Origin: Betaproteobacteria bacterium
GTDB taxonomy: Bacteria > Pseudomonadota > Gammaproteobacteria > Burkholderiales > Rhodocyclaceae
Length of the DNA stretch: 64,000 bases
Reading direction: 5' to 3'
NCBI GenBank assembly: GCA_020621865.1
Contig: JAHRYW010000007.1
Coordinates: 62,001-126,000, forward strand
Each line of letters starts with the position of its first letter. The first letter of the stretch is position 1. Made by a program: the position numbers and the translations under genes. The notes under the pieces are model-generated. The model searched no databases. It was not told the DNA's origin and worked only from the letters and a program-made list of their open reading frames with translations. Shown one piece after another: positions 1-8,711 of the stretch.

Positions 1-140
1 TCGTCATGTTCTGGGCGGCCTCCCGGATTCTTCGGGAAATCGCCAAGCAGGGGGACGAAATGCAGGCCGCTTACGACGCCTACCTGGGCGCCAACCATCC
101 CGACAAGCTTCCCCCCCGGGCCGACGACAGCCCGAATTAA
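1..140 (+). CDS. C-terminal end of an unidentified protein, truncated by the window edge
   Basis: A frame whose codons begin at base 3 is open to a TAA at 138-140 and gives the last 45 residues of a protein. The visible part has an amphipathic, charged helix (LREIAKQGDEMQAAYDAYL) and then a Pro/Asp-rich tail. I do not recognise the family from this fragment. Its stop codon interlocks with the stop of the convergent gene at 137-328. Codon use looks like that of the neighbours, so I take it as a real gene end rather than noise. Confidence 0.55.
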   Translation, partial: VMFWAASRILREIAKQGDEMQAAYDAYLGANHPDKLPPRADDSPN

Positions 141-328
141 TCGCCCTTGGCGCTCGGCTTCAGCCAATCCGGCAATTCGCGACTGCCGGCGTTGTCGATG
201 ATGTACTGACGAACCAGCCGGCGCACGACCTGCGACGACGTCAGGTCATTGGCGGCGCAGATTTCCTCGAAGATTTTCTTCTTCTGGGGATCGATCAATA
301 TCGTCAGGCGTGCGGTTCTATTCTCCAT
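137..328 (-). CDS. Small ribbon-helix-helix (CopG/Arc-type) DNA-binding protein
   Basis: This is a 63-residue protein. The N-terminal strand TARLTILIDPQKKKIFEEIC is followed by a helix-turn-helix-like stretch (NDLTSSQVVRRLVRQYIID), the usual build of ribbon-helix-helix proteins: a short beta strand that pairs in a dimer, then two helices. Proteins of this size bind DNA as dimers and often autoregulate or act as antitoxins. No toxin partner is visible, because the only neighbour on this side is the truncated gene at the window start, which is convergent. The start is preceded by a weak AAGAG. The DNA target is unknown. Confidence 0.7.
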   Translation of the reverse strand: MENRTARLTILIDPQKKKIFEEICAANDLTSSQVVRRLVRQYIIDNAGSRELPDWLKPSAKGD

Positions 329-360
329 GATGTGCTCTTATAGAATTTATGTGAAATCAT

Positions 361-406
361 ATTAACATGTGATTAACATTGACGATAAATCAAACACTCA
401 TATAAT
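361..406 (+). promoter_or_regulatory. Sigma-70-type promoter of the SulP gene with an upstream 11-bp-spaced direct repeat
   Basis: TTGACG at 379-384 and a perfect TATAAT at 401-406 are separated by 16 bp, 28 bp before the SulP start codon. Immediately upstream, ATTAACAT occurs twice (361-368 and 372-379), 11 bp apart start to start. That phasing is typical of binding sites for OmpR/PhoB-family response regulators. The second copy touches the -35 box. The regulator is not identified. Confidence 0.7.
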
Positions 407-433
407 GCAACGCTTAACCTGTGAGCGTGCATC

Positions 434-2128
434 ATGAAAATCGCCTTTCACCCCAAGCTGCTTGACTGCCTGCCAAGCTATAGTCGCGCTCAAATCGGCA
501 AGGACATCGCCGCGGGAATCACCGTCGGCGTTCTGGCCCTGCCGCTGGCCATGGCCTTTGCCATCGCCTCCGGTTGCTCGCCGGCGGCCGGCATCTGGAC
601 CGCCATCGTCGCCGGCTTCCTGACCTCGCTGCTCGGCGGTTCGCGCGTCCAGATCGGCGGCCCGACCGGCGCCTTCATCCCCATCGTCTACGGCATCGTG
701 GCCATCCACGGTTTCAACAACCTGCTCGGGGCGACCATGCTGGCCGGTGTTTTCCTGCTCGCCATGGGACTGGCGCGGATGGGGCAATTGATCCGTTTCA
801 TCCCGGTCACCGTCGTCATCGGTTTCACCAACGGCATCGCCGTCGTCATCTTCCTCGCCCAGATCAAGGATTTCTTCGGCCTGCGCATCGACAACCTGCC
901 CGCCGAATTCTTCCACCGGATCAAGACGCTGGCGGCCTACGCCCATACCGTCGACCTGCCGACCCTCGCCCTGTCCACCGCCTGCTTTGTTTTCCTGCTC
1001 TCCTACAACTGGATGGCGCAACGCCTGGCGCCGCTGCGCCGCGCCCCCGGCCCACTGGTCGTGCTGATCGCCGGCACCCTGGTTTCCTTCCTGTTCGAAC
1101 TGCCGGTCGAAACCATCGGCAGCCGTTTCGGCGGCATCCCGCAGGAACTGCCCAGCTTCGGCCTGCCCGAACTGTCCATTCACGACTTCGGCAAGCTGAT
1201 CTCGCCGGCGATCACCATCGCCCTGCTCGGCGCCATCGAGTCGCTGCTCTCGGCGCGCGTCTCCGACAGCCAGATCGACGACCGCCACGACCCCAACCAG
1301 GAACTGATTGCCCAGGGCCTGGCAAATATCGCCGCCCCGCTGTTCGGCGGATTTGCCGCCACCGGCGCCATCGCCCGCACCTCGACCAACGTCAAATCCG
1401 GCGGCCGCACCCCGTTTGCCGGCATGATCCACGCCCTGACCCTGCTCGGCATCGTCCTCATTGCCGCGCCGCTCGCCTCCTATGTGCCGCTGGCCGCCCT
1501 GTCGGCCATCGTCATGGTCGTCGCCATCAACATGGGCGAATGGCACGAATTCAAGAAGCTGCAGCGTTTCTCCTACAACTACCGGATCATTCTGCTCGCC
1601 ACCTTCTTCGTCACCGTGCTGTTCGACCTGACCATCGCCGTCGAACTCGGCATGGTGCTGGCCAGCCTGTTCTTCATCTACCGCATGTCGGAACTGACTC
1701 GCGTCGAACGCCGCCCGCTGCGCGAAGAAGCCAGCGAGCCCCAATTCCTCTACCCGGACGGCACGATGCGGGTCGCCGCCTGGCAATTGTTCGGCTCCCT
1801 GTTCTTCGGGGCAGTCAACAAGCTGGAAGTCCTGCTCGACCCGGCTGCCGGCCATCCGGAAGTGGTCATTCTCGACATGACGCAGCTGATCCAGCTCGAC
1901 ACGACCGGCCTGGAAGGGCTGGAAAGCCTGCTCGACAAGCTGAAGAAACGGGGTTGCACCCTGATCGTCTGCGGCCTCAACTCACAGCCCGGCTCGCTGC
2001 TCTACCGCTCCGGATTCATCGATCACCTCGGTGACGAGAATGTCTGCGCCGATCTCTCGGGCGCCCTCCAGCGCGCTTACATCCTGCTGCCCAACCTGAT
2101 GGGCGGCTCGGAGGAAGACTACTGCTGA
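434..2128 (+). CDS. SulP family anion permease with C-terminal STAS domain
   Basis: This 564-residue inner-membrane transporter of the SLC26/SulP family moves sulfate, bicarbonate or another anion. The N-terminal part has the family signatures: GITVGVLALPLAMAFAIASG in the first membrane segments and GPTGAFIPIV shortly after. Many hydrophobic segments follow to about residue 430. A cytoplasmic STAS domain occupies roughly 440-550 (EVVILDMTQLIQLDTTGLEG). The length equals that of the BicA bicarbonate transporters, but sequence alone does not fix the substrate. A strong promoter lies just upstream and there is no obvious Shine-Dalgarno box. The gene appears to be monocistronic; a copy of the dispersed motif lies 44 bp downstream. 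Confidence 0.9.
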   Translation: MKIAFHPKLLDCLPSYSRAQIGKDIAAGITVGVLALPLAMAFAIASGCSPAAGIWTAIVAGFLTSLLGGSRVQIGGPTGAFIPIVYGIVAIHGFNNLLGATMLAGVFLLAMGLARMGQLIRFIPVTVVIGFTNGIAVVIFLAQIKDFFGLRIDNLPAEFFHRIKTLAAYAHTVDLPTLALSTACFVFLLSYNWMAQRLAPLRRAPGPLVVLIAGTLVSFLFELPVETIGSRFGGIPQELPSFGLPELSIHDFGKLISPAITIALLGAIESLLSARVSDSQIDDRHDPNQELIAQGLANIAAPLFGGFAATGAIARTSTNVKSGGRTPFAGMIHALTLLGIVLIAAPLASYVPLAALSAIVMVVAINMGEWHEFKKLQRFSYNYRIILLATFFVTVLFDLTIAVELGMVLASLFFIYRMSELTRVERRPLREEASEPQFLYPDGTMRVAAWQLFGSLFFGAVNKLEVLLDPAAGHPEVVILDMTQLIQLDTTGLEGLESLLDKLKKRGCTLIVCGLNSQPGSLLYRSGFIDHLGDENVCADLSGALQRAYILLPNLMGGSEEDYC

Positions 2129-2171
2129 TACGCAGCGAAGACCGGGGTTTTGCCAAACCGAGGCGCACAAC

Positions 2172-2216
2172 AATTTCGATTTTCGCCATTTTTTCGGGCT
2201 GACCGTAGCATTTCAG
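2172..2216 (-). repeat. Dispersed uptake-signal-like motif, copy 1
   Basis: On the + strand this reads as an A/T-rich tract, then TTTTTTCGGGCTGACCGTAG and CATTTC. The core ATGCTACGGTC is on the minus strand. The copy is intergenic, between the SulP gene and the tRNA-Met terminator. It has no hairpin next to its T tract, so it does not look like an intrinsic terminator. Confidence 0.75.
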
Positions 2217-2288
2217 CCTAGCCAGGCCAGGGGCCGCGCCAGCCCCGTCGGACGTCCCACCAAGGGGTGAGCGAGAGCGCCAAAAATG

Positions 2289-2318
2289 AAAAAAGCCCTG
2301 AGCAATCAGGGCTTTTTT
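2289..2318 (-). terminator. Bidirectional intrinsic terminator after tRNA-Met
   Basis: A perfect stem GCCCTGA / TCAGGGC with a GCAA loop is flanked by six A on one side and six T on the other. It therefore works in both directions, ending the tRNA-Met transcript on the minus strand and any read-through from the SulP gene. Confidence 0.9.
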
Positions 2319-2325
2319 GCATTTC

Positions 2326-2402
2326 TGGTGGTGATGGGCGGAGTCGAACCGCCGACCTATGGGTTATGAATCCATCGCTCTAACCATCTGAGCTACATCA
2401 CC
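2326..2402 (-). tRNA. tRNA-Met (CAT anticodon)
   Basis: The 77-nt minus-strand sequence folds as a cloverleaf. The acceptor stem GGTGATG pairs with CATCACC, the D arm is GCTC..GAGC, the anticodon loop is TTCATAA with CAT at 34-36, and the T stem GGCGG/CCGCC carries TTCGACT. ACCA is encoded at the 3' end. The first base pair is G-C, so it is not the initiator tRNA. A CAT anticodon could also mark tRNA-Ile2 with lysidine, but elongator Met is more likely. Confidence 0.88.
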
Positions 2403-2418
2403 ACACTTGAGGGCGCGG

Positions 2419-2448
2419 ATTATAGTTTGCCGGCGTTTGGCCGGTCAA
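2419..2448 (-). promoter_or_regulatory. Promoter of tRNA-Met
   Basis: On the minus strand TTGACC (2448-2443) and TATAAT (2424-2419) are separated by 18 bp. The first tRNA base lies 16 bp after the -10 box, as expected for a stable-RNA promoter. Confidence 0.85.
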
Positions 2449-2465
2449 CCGAAATTGCGCTCGGT

Positions 2466-2471
2466 TATAAT
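2466..2471 (+). promoter_or_regulatory. -10 box of the miaB operon promoter
   Basis: A perfect TATAAT lies 59 bp before the miaB start, back to back with the tRNA-Met promoter. No good -35 box is seen. The region upstream is shared with the divergent tRNA promoter. Confidence 0.5.
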
Positions 2472-2530
2472 GCGCAACTTTTCTGCCGCCCGCTTGCCGA
2501 AGCGGCACCACTGATTTTTAAAGTAATTCC

Positions 2531-3868
2531 ATGCCAAAGAAACTCTTCATCCGCACCTTCGGGTGCCAGATGAACGAGTACGATTCGGACAAGATGGCCG
2601 ACGTGCTCAATGCCTCTGAAGGGGTCGTCAAGACCGACAATCCCGAAGAAGCCGACATCATCCTCTTCAACACCTGCTCGGTGCGCGAGAAAGCGCAGGA
2701 GAAGGTTTTCCATGACCTCGGGCGTGTTCGCCACCTGAAGCAGCAGAATCCCAACCTGGTGATCGGCGTCGGTGGCTGCGTGGCCAGCCAGGAGGGCGAG
2801 GCCATCATCGCCCGCGCGCCCTACGTCGATGTCGTGTTCGGCCCGCAGACGCTGCATCGCCTGCCGCAACTGATCGCCGAACGAAAGGCCAACGGCAAGG
2901 CGGCGGTCGACGTTTCCTTCCCGGAAATCGAGAAGTTCGACGCGATGCCGCCCTCCGAGGTCAAAGGCGCTTCGGCCTTTGTCTCGATCATGGAAGGCTG
3001 CTCCAAGTTCTGCACCTTCTGCATCGTACCTTACACCCGTGGCGGCGAGGTTTCCCGCCCGTTCACCGACGTCCTGACCGAAGTCGCCGATCTGGCCGCC
3101 AACGGTGTCGGCGAAGTGACCCTGCTCGGCCAGAACGTCAATGCCTACCGCGGCGATATGGAAGGCACCGAAGAGAAGGCCGACCTCGCGCTGTTGATCG
3201 AATACATCGCCGAAGTGCCGGGCATCGAGCGCATCCGCTACACGACCTCGCATCCGCGCGAAATGTCGCAGCGCCTGATCGACACCTACGCCACGCAGCC
3301 GAAGCTGGTCTCGCACCTGCACCTGCCGGTCCAGGCCGGTTCGGACCGCGTGCTGGCGGCGATGAAGCGCGGCTACACGACGCTCGAATACAAGTCGATC
3401 ATCCGCAAGCTGCGCGCGGCGCGTCCGGACATTTCCCTGTCGACCGACTTCATCGTCGGCTTCCCCGGCGAGACCGACGAGGATTTCGAGAAGACGATGA
3501 AACTGATCGAGGACGTCGGCTTCGACAGCTCCTTCTCCTTCATCTACAGTCCGCGCCCCGGCACCCCGGCGCTGGAACTGGAAGACAGCACGCCGGCCGA
3601 GGTCAAATCGGCCCGCCTGAGCCGTCTGCAAAAGCGCATCGACGAGCAGGCGCAGGTGATCAGCCAGGCCATGGTCGGCAGCGTGCAGCGCGTGCTGGTC
3701 GAAGGCACCTCGAAAAAGGACGCCCATGAACTGGCCGGGCGTACCGACAACAACCGCATCGTCAACTTTGCTGGCAATGCGCGCCTGATCAACACCTTCG
3801 TCGATGTCCGCATTACGTCCGCGCTGCCGCACAGCCTGAGGGGCGAAATTGTCATCCGCGAAGACTAA
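2531..3868 (+). CDS. miaB: tRNA-2-methylthio-N6-dimethylallyladenosine synthase MiaB
   Basis: This radical-SAM methylthiotransferase converts i6A37 to ms2i6A37 in tRNAs reading UNN codons. It has 445 residues, the normal length. Cys12, Cys49 and Cys83 of the N-terminal UPF0004 domain hold the auxiliary iron-sulfur cluster. Cys157, Cys161 and Cys164 ([10 protein letters not shown]) hold the SAM cluster. A TRAM domain follows after about residue 375. It is the first gene of a tight block with phoH, ybeY, corC and lnt, a gene order kept across beta- and gammaproteobacteria. Its 3' end overlaps phoH by 20 bp, which suggests translational coupling. Confidence 0.97.
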   Translation: MPKKLFIRTFGCQMNEYDSDKMADVLNASEGVVKTDNPEEADIILFNTCSVREKAQEKVFHDLGRVRHLKQQNPNLVIGVGGCVASQEGEAIIARAPYVDVVFGPQTLHRLPQLIAERKANGKAAVDVSFPEIEKFDAMPPSEVKGASAFVSIMEGCSKFCTFCIVPYTRGGEVSRPFTDVLTEVADLAANGVGEVTLLGQNVNAYRGDMEGTEEKADLALLIEYIAEVPGIERIRYTTSHPREMSQRLIDTYATQPKLVSHLHLPVQAGSDRVLAAMKRGYTTLEYKSIIRKLRAARPDISLSTDFIVGFPGETDEDFEKTMKLIEDVGFDSSFSFIYSPRPGTPALELEDSTPAEVKSARLSRLQKRIDEQAQVISQAMVGSVQRVLVEGTSKKDAHELAGRTDNNRIVNFAGNARLINTFVDVRITSALPHSLRGEIVIRED

Positions 3869-4841
3869 GCCGGCGCCCAAGCAGAAGCCGGTCGAACTGG
3901 CCCTGCAGCCGGTCGACAACGCCCAGCTGGCCAACCTGTGCGGAGCGCTGGACGAGAATATCCGGCAGATCGAAACCGGCTTCGACGTGGTGATTCGCCG
4001 CCGCAACGAGCGCTTCTCGATCGTCGGCGAGAAATCGCGCCTGACCGCCGATGCGCTACGCTACTTCTACACCATGGCGCGCGCCCCGCTAACCGTCGAT
4101 GAAATCCAGCTCGGCCTGATCGAACTGACCAACGCGCCGGTCCGTCGCGTCGCGCAACGCGCCGAAGGCCCGGTCGACGGTCCGCAGCTGATCACCCGCA
4201 ACACCCAGCTGCATGGCCGTACGCCGCGCCAGGTCGCCTACCTGAAGGCGATCCAGGAGCACGACATCACCTTCGGTATCGGCCCGGCCGGCACCGGCAA
4301 GACCTACCTGGCCGTCGCCTCGGCCGTCGATGCCTTCGAGCGCGATCTGGTCGAGCGCATCATCCTGACCCGGCCGGCAGTCGAAGCCGGCGAGCGCCTC
4401 GGCTTCCTGCCCGGCGACCTGACGCAGAAGATCGACCCCTACCTGCGCCCGCTTTACGACGCGCTGTACGACCTGATGGGCGCCGACCGCGTCGCCAAGC
4501 TCTACGAGAAGCGCGCCATCGAGATCGCGCCGCTCGCCTTCATGCGCGGCCGGACGCTGAACCACGCCTTCGTCATCCTCGACGAGGCGCAGAACACGAC
4601 GCCGGAACAGATGAAGATGTTCCTGACCCGCATCGGTATCGGCGCCAAGGCGGTGGTCACTGGCGACATCACCCAGATCGACCTGCCCAAGGGCCACAAG
4701 AGCGGCCTCAAGGAAGCCATGGACGTGCTCGACAACGTGCGCGGCCTGGCCTTTACCCATTTCAAGAAGGAAGATGTGGTGCGCCATCCGCTGGTCGCCC
4801 GTATCGTTGAAGCCTATGAAAAACGCCAGCAACCGACTTAA
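3849..4841 (+). CDS. PhoH-like ATPase (YbeZ)
   Basis: This 330-residue protein of the PhoH family works with YbeY in RNA metabolism and ribosome maturation. An N-terminal KH-like region comes first. It is followed by a P-loop ATPase with Walker A GPAGTGKT at residues 145-152 and a Walker-B-type strand [10 protein letters not shown]. The start is a TTG within the end of miaB, preceded by GAGGGG at a short distance. An ATG start would lose conserved N-terminal sequence, so TTG is preferred. It overlaps ybeY by 26 bp. Despite the family name, nothing here suggests phosphate control. Confidence 0.93.
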   Translation: MSSAKTKPAPKQKPVELALQPVDNAQLANLCGALDENIRQIETGFDVVIRRRNERFSIVGEKSRLTADALRYFYTMARAPLTVDEIQLGLIELTNAPVRRVAQRAEGPVDGPQLITRNTQLHGRTPRQVAYLKAIQEHDITFGIGPAGTGKTYLAVASAVDAFERDLVERIILTRPAVEAGERLGFLPGDLTQKIDPYLRPLYDALYDLMGADRVAKLYEKRAIEIAPLAFMRGRTLNHAFVILDEAQNTTPEQMKMFLTRIGIGAKAVVTGDITQIDLPKGHKSGLKEAMDVLDNVRGLAFTHFKKEDVVRHPLVARIVEAYEKRQQPT

Positions 4842-5265
4842 CCTGTCCGTGCAATATGCCTGTAACCGGGAAGGCTTACCCTTGCGGGCTGATTTTGTGC
4901 GCTGGGCGCGCGCGGCGCTGGTCGGCGGCGGCGAGATCGCCATCCGCCTGGTCGATGCCGACGAAGGCCAGGCCTTGAACCATGAATACCGCGGCAAGGA
5001 CTACGCGACCAACGTGCTGTCCTTCCCGTACGAAACCGAGCCGGTGGTCATGGGCGACCTGGTCATCTGCCCGAGCGTCGTGGCCAAGGAAGCGGCCGAG
5101 CAGAACAAGCCGCTGGACGCCCACTACGCGCACCTGACGGTGCATGGGATACTGCATTTGCAAGGCCGGGACCACGACAACGACGAAGAAGCCCAGGCCA
5201 TGGAAGACGAAGAAAGGGAGATTCTTGCCGCTTTGGGTTATCCAGATCCGTATCTGGCCAACTGA
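4816..5265 (+). CDS. ybeY: Endoribonuclease / rRNA maturation factor YbeY
   Basis: YbeY is a single-strand-specific metallo-endoribonuclease needed for 16S rRNA 3' processing and ribosome quality control. The 149-residue form carries the zinc motif [11 protein letters not shown] with His110, His114 and His120. I chose the ATG at 4816. An ATG at 4774 would add 14 residues encoded entirely within phoH and not typical of the family. The gene overlaps phoH by 26 bp and is followed 14 bp later by corC, consistent with one operon. Confidence 0.94.
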   Translation: MKNASNRLNLSVQYACNREGLPLRADFVRWARAALVGGGEIAIRLVDADEGQALNHEYRGKDYATNVLSFPYETEPVVMGDLVICPSVVAKEAAEQNKPLDAHYAHLTVHGILHLQGRDHDNDEEAQAMEDEEREILAALGYPDPYLAN

Positions 5266-5279
5266 GCGGTTCAAACATT

Positions 5280-6128
5280 ATGGACAGTGACAGTAAACCG
5301 GGTTTCATCGAACGCCTGACCTCCCTGCTGCTGCGCAAGCCCGAAGACCGCGAGCAGCTGATCGAGATTCTCCATACTGCCTGCGAACGCAACCTGATGG
5401 ATGCGGATGCGCTGACCATCATCGAAGGCGCCCTGCAGGCCTCGGAAACGCGCGTCGCCGACGTCATGGTTCCGCGATCCCAGATGGACGTCATCGATAT
5501 CGATGACCCGCTGGACAAGATCATCCCGGTCGTCATCGCCACCGCCCATTCGCGCTTCCCGGTCGTCGACGGCGACCGCGACAACGTTCTCGGCATCCTG
5601 CTCGCCAAGGACCTGCTGCGCGTGCACGCCGAGAAGGCATTCAATCTGCGCGACTGGCTGCGTCCGGCCGTCTTCATTCCTGAATCGAAGCGACTTGACA
5701 TCCTGCTCCGCGAATTCCGCGTCTCGCGCAACCACATGGCCATCGTCGCCAACGAATACGGCGGCGTCGCCGGCCTGGTCACCATCGAGGACGTACTTGA
5801 ACAGATCGTCGGCGACATCGAGGACGAATATGACTTCGACGAAGCGCACGACAATATCCGCCTCGACATTTCCGGCCACTATCGCGTCAAGGCCCAGACC
5901 GAGATCGACGACTTCAACGAAGCCTTCTCGACCCGCTTCCCGGACAAGGAATTCGACACCATCGGCGGCCTGATCCTGCACCACCTGGGCCGCATGCCCA
6001 AGCGCCACGAAGTTGTCGACATCGAGGGCATCCGCTTCCAGATTCTGCGCGCCGACAGCCGCCGCCTATACACGCTGCTCGTCAGCCAACCCAAGCCACA
6101 GACCGGTGCCGATCATCCATCTGCCTGA
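5280..6128 (+). CDS. corC: HlyC/CorC family transporter-associated protein (CorC/YbeX)
   Basis: This 282-residue soluble protein has two CBS domains (about residues 65-190, beginning at VADVMVPRSQMDVI) and a C-terminal CorC_HlyC (transporter-associated) domain. It lacks the membrane DUF21 domain of its larger relatives. CorC/YbeX has been linked to Mg/Co homeostasis and, by its fixed position beside ybeY, to ribosome metabolism. Its 3' end overlaps the preferred start of lnt by 23 bp. Confidence 0.9.
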   Translation: MDSDSKPGFIERLTSLLLRKPEDREQLIEILHTACERNLMDADALTIIEGALQASETRVADVMVPRSQMDVIDIDDPLDKIIPVVIATAHSRFPVVDGDRDNVLGILLAKDLLRVHAEKAFNLRDWLRPAVFIPESKRLDILLREFRVSRNHMAIVANEYGGVAGLVTIEDVLEQIVGDIEDEYDFDEAHDNIRLDISGHYRVKAQTEIDDFNEAFSTRFPDKEFDTIGGLILHHLGRMPKRHEVVDIEGIRFQILRADSRRLYTLLVSQPKPQTGADHPSA

Positions 6129-7584
6129 GCGGCGGCCACACCGCTTCGGCCTCGCGGCGCTGACCGGCGCCGCAGGCGTGCTCTGCTTTGCGCCTTTCGG
6201 CCTGTTCTGGCTGGCGCCGCTGATCTGGCTGGGGCTGTTCGCCCTGCTCCGCCGCGCCGAAACGCCCCGCGAAGCCTTGCTGACCGGCCTGGTGTTCGGC
6301 CTCGGCTTTTTCCTCTTCGGCGTCTCCTGGGTTTACGTCAGCCTCTCGATCTTCGGCGGCATGCCCTGGTGGCTGGCCGGCCCGGCGGCCTTCCTGTTCT
6401 GCGCGGTGATGGCGCTGTTCCCGATGCTAGCCGGCTGGGTGTTCAAACGCTGGCAACCGGCCGGCGACTGTCGGCAGGCAATCTTCTTCGCGATTTTGAT
6501 CGCGCTGGTCGACTGGCTCCGGAGCTGGATTTTCACCGGCTTCCCCTGGCTGGCCGTCGGCTACTCGCAAGCGGCGCCCAGCCCGCTGGCCGGCTTTGCG
6601 CCGCTGCTCGGCGTGCATGGCCTGTCGCTACTGGTCGCGCTGGCTGGCGCGCTGCTCTGCCGCTGGCGCATCGGCCTCGGCTTCATCGCCCTGCTCGCCC
6701 TCAGCGGCTTCGGGCTACGCCAGGTAGCGTGGACCGAGCCGGTCGGCGAAGCAGTCAGCGTCGCCCTGATCCAGGGCAATATCCCGCAGGAAATGAAATT
6801 CCGCCCCGAGGCCTTCATCCGCACGCTGGACCTCTATCGCGACCTGATCGCCGCCAATCCGGCGCAACTGACCTTGCTGCCCGAAACCGCACTACCCGTT
6901 TTCCTGGACCAGGTGCCGCCTGACTATCTTGAAGAGCTGAAGACGCTGGCCCGCCGCCACGATGGCGACCTGATCGTCGGCACCGTGACAGGCAATGTCG
7001 CCGATGCCTACTACAACAGTGCAATCACCCTGGGGAGCGCGCCGCTGCAGATCTACAGCAAGCAGCATCTGGTGCCCTACGGCGAATTCATCCCGCCCGG
7101 CTTCGACTGGTTCATGAAATTGGCCGACATCCCGATGTCGTCCTTCTCGCGCGGCCCGGAAAAGCAGCCGCCGCTGGCCGTCGCCGGGCAGCAGGTGGCG
7201 GTCAATATCTGCTACGAGGACGTCTTCGGCGAGGAAATCATCCGCGCCCTGCCTGCCGCCGGCATCCTGGCCAACCTGTCGAATACCGCCTGGTTCGGCC
7301 GCTCGCTGGCCCAGCCGCAACATCTGCAGATCGCCCAAATGCGCGCCACCGAAACTGGCCGGCCGATGCTGCGCGCGACCAACACTGGCATGACGGCGAT
7401 CATCGCCGCCGACGGCACGGTGCAGGCCGTCCTGCCGCCGTTTACGACCGGTGTGCTCAAGGGTGAAGTACGGGCTTATGCCGGCATGACGCCGTATACG
7501 CGCTTCGGCAACTGGCCGGCGCTGGGCTTGATGGCGGCCCTGGGACTGCTCGCTCTGACGGGAATGCGGCGACGCGCCGCTTGA
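6106..7584 (+). CDS. lnt: Apolipoprotein N-acyltransferase
   Basis: Lnt adds the third acyl chain to the N-terminal cysteine of lipoproteins at the periplasmic face of the inner membrane. The protein has about six membrane helices and then a nitrilase-fold domain. The catalytic triad is visible: Glu in LLPETALPVF, Lys in YSKQHLVPYGEF and Cys in ICYEDVFG. The start is taken as GTG 6106, giving 492 residues. It lies within the end of corC and leads directly into the first hydrophobic segment; the frame is open further upstream, but that extension is out-of-frame corC sequence. It ends the miaB operon; two motif copies follow. Confidence 0.94.
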   Translation: MPIIHLPERRPHRFGLAALTGAAGVLCFAPFGLFWLAPLIWLGLFALLRRAETPREALLTGLVFGLGFFLFGVSWVYVSLSIFGGMPWWLAGPAAFLFCAVMALFPMLAGWVFKRWQPAGDCRQAIFFAILIALVDWLRSWIFTGFPWLAVGYSQAAPSPLAGFAPLLGVHGLSLLVALAGALLCRWRIGLGFIALLALSGFGLRQVAWTEPVGEAVSVALIQGNIPQEMKFRPEAFIRTLDLYRDLIAANPAQLTLLPETALPVFLDQVPPDYLEELKTLARRHDGDLIVGTVTGNVADAYYNSAITLGSAPLQIYSKQHLVPYGEFIPPGFDWFMKLADIPMSSFSRGPEKQPPLAVAGQQVAVNICYEDVFGEEIIRALPAAGILANLSNTAWFGRSLAQPQHLQIAQMRATETGRPMLRATNTGMTAIIAADGTVQAVLPPFTTGVLKGEVRAYAGMTPYTRFGNWPALGLMAALGLLALTGMRRRAA

Positions 7585-7602
7585 GCCACAGCGGCACCAG
7601 AA

Positions 7603-7645
7603 AATTTCAAATTTGGGCAAAATTTCCGGCCGACCGTAGCATTTC
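7603..7645 (-). repeat. Dispersed uptake-signal-like motif, copy 2
   Basis: Near-consensus copy downstream of lnt. The + strand reads AATTTCAAATTTGGGCAAAA, then TTTCCGGCCGACCGTAGCAT. It runs straight into a second, partial copy at 7644-7668. Confidence 0.8.
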
Positions 7646-7668
7646 GGCCATTTCTTCCCGCTGACCGC
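7644..7668 (-). repeat. Partial tandem copy of the dispersed motif
   Basis: TTTCGGCCATTTCTTCCCGC followed by TGACCGCGG repeats the second half of the motif directly after copy 2, but the terminal TAGCAT is lost. Confidence 0.5.
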
Positions 7669-7708
7669 GGGAGCGCCGCGCGTCAAGCCAGGCCCGGCTA
7701 TCCGGAGA

Positions 7709-8665
7709 TCAGCCCCGGTGATCCACCCACCAGGTCAGCCCCTTCACATTGAGCTCAAGGTCGGTGGCGAGGATTTCCAGGATAGTGGCTTCCGGCAGCG
7801 TGCAGCCGTGGGCGCGCAGCTCGGCCAGGAAGTAGGCGGCCAGTTCCTGCTTGATCGCAGCATGACGCGTTTCACCGTCGTTGGCATGGGCTTCGGCCAG
7901 TTCGACATGGCGATCCAGGATGCGGTGGAGATCGGCGCCCCGCGCCGGCACGTCGTGCACCTGGGCGTAGTGTGTCAGGTACATGGCGCTCGGCTGGTAA
8001 CTCAGCAGGCGATCGATGGAAGCGCGCATTTCGGCCGGATCGAACTGGGTCGGGCTGGTCGTCGGCAGGATGAACTGGCGGCCGTCCACGTCGAATTCAC
8101 GGTAGGAGAGGCCGAACATGTCGCCGCTGAAAATGGCATTGGCCTTGCGGTCGACGATGCAGATATGGTGCTTGGCGTGGCCCGGGGTGTCGATCATCAG
8201 CAGTTCGCGGCCGCCGAGTTGGAGGGTCAGGCCTTCGTGGGCGTCGATGATGCGCTCGGCGGGGATGGGCAGGATGTCGCCGTAAACCGTTTCGACGTAT
8301 TCCTTGCCGTAGACGGCCGTCACGCCGGCCACCAGTTTCGACGGCTCAGCCATGTGGCGCGAACCGCGCGGATGGACGACCAGCCGGGCGTTGGGGAATT
8401 CGCGCATCAGTGCGCCGGCGCCACCGGCGTGGTCGAGGTGGATGTGGGTGAGGATCACGTAATCGACCGCATCGCGGCCGAGGCCAACCTTGTTCAGCGC
8501 TTCCAGCACGTTGGGCAGCGAGTCGTTGCTGCCGGTATCGATGAAGGCGACGCGGCCGTCGTCGACGATCATGTGGATCGCGGCCAGGATCGGGCGCACA
8601 TAGCCGGCATCGAAAGCGATGATGCCGTTGCCGTAGTCTCTCCAGTCGAACATGTCCATACCCAT
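7709..8665 (-). CDS. Metallo-beta-lactamase-fold hydrolase (glyoxalase-II-like)
   Basis: This 318-residue MBL-fold enzyme carries the metal motif THIHLDHAGGAG near residue 95 and later metal-binding His/Asp in DTPGHAKHH and FSGDMFG. The closest general type is a glyoxalase II or quorum-quenching-like thioester/lactone hydrolase; the substrate is not predictable from sequence. It has no signal peptide, so it is cytoplasmic. It begins MGMDMF with three close ATG codons and the first is kept. It is separated from the upstream transglycosylase gene by 46 bp on the same strand. Confidence 0.85.
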   Translation of the reverse strand: MGMDMFDWRDYGNGIIAFDAGYVRPILAAIHMIVDDGRVAFIDTGSNDSLPNVLEALNKVGLGRDAVDYVILTHIHLDHAGGAGALMREFPNARLVVHPRGSRHMAEPSKLVAGVTAVYGKEYVETVYGDILPIPAERIIDAHEGLTLQLGGRELLMIDTPGHAKHHICIVDRKANAIFSGDMFGLSYREFDVDGRQFILPTTSPTQFDPAEMRASIDRLLSYQPSAMYLTHYAQVHDVPARGADLHRILDRHVELAEAHANDGETRHAAIKQELAAYFLAELRAHGCTLPEATILEILATDLELNVKGLTWWVDHRG

Positions 8666-8711
8666 CCGTATTGAGGCCGGCGATTATACCGGCACAGCGC
8701 CGGCCGCGCGC

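Noticed and set aside
398-1855. Long Gly/Asp/Gln-rich open frame on the minus strand opposite the SulP gene
   Set aside because: It is a complement-strand shadow of a high-GC gene, with no domain, no ribosome site and biased low-complexity composition. The same holds for the long antisense frames opposite miaB, glyS, the hybrid kinase, epd, pyk and others.
2172-2216. Motif copies as intrinsic terminators, because of the T-rich tract
   Set aside because: No stable hairpin directly precedes the T run. Several copies lie inside genes or upstream of starts, and real terminators (for example 2289-2318) exist beside them.
2326-2402. Initiator tRNA-fMet
   Set aside because: The first base pair is G-C rather than the C-A mismatch of initiator tRNAs.
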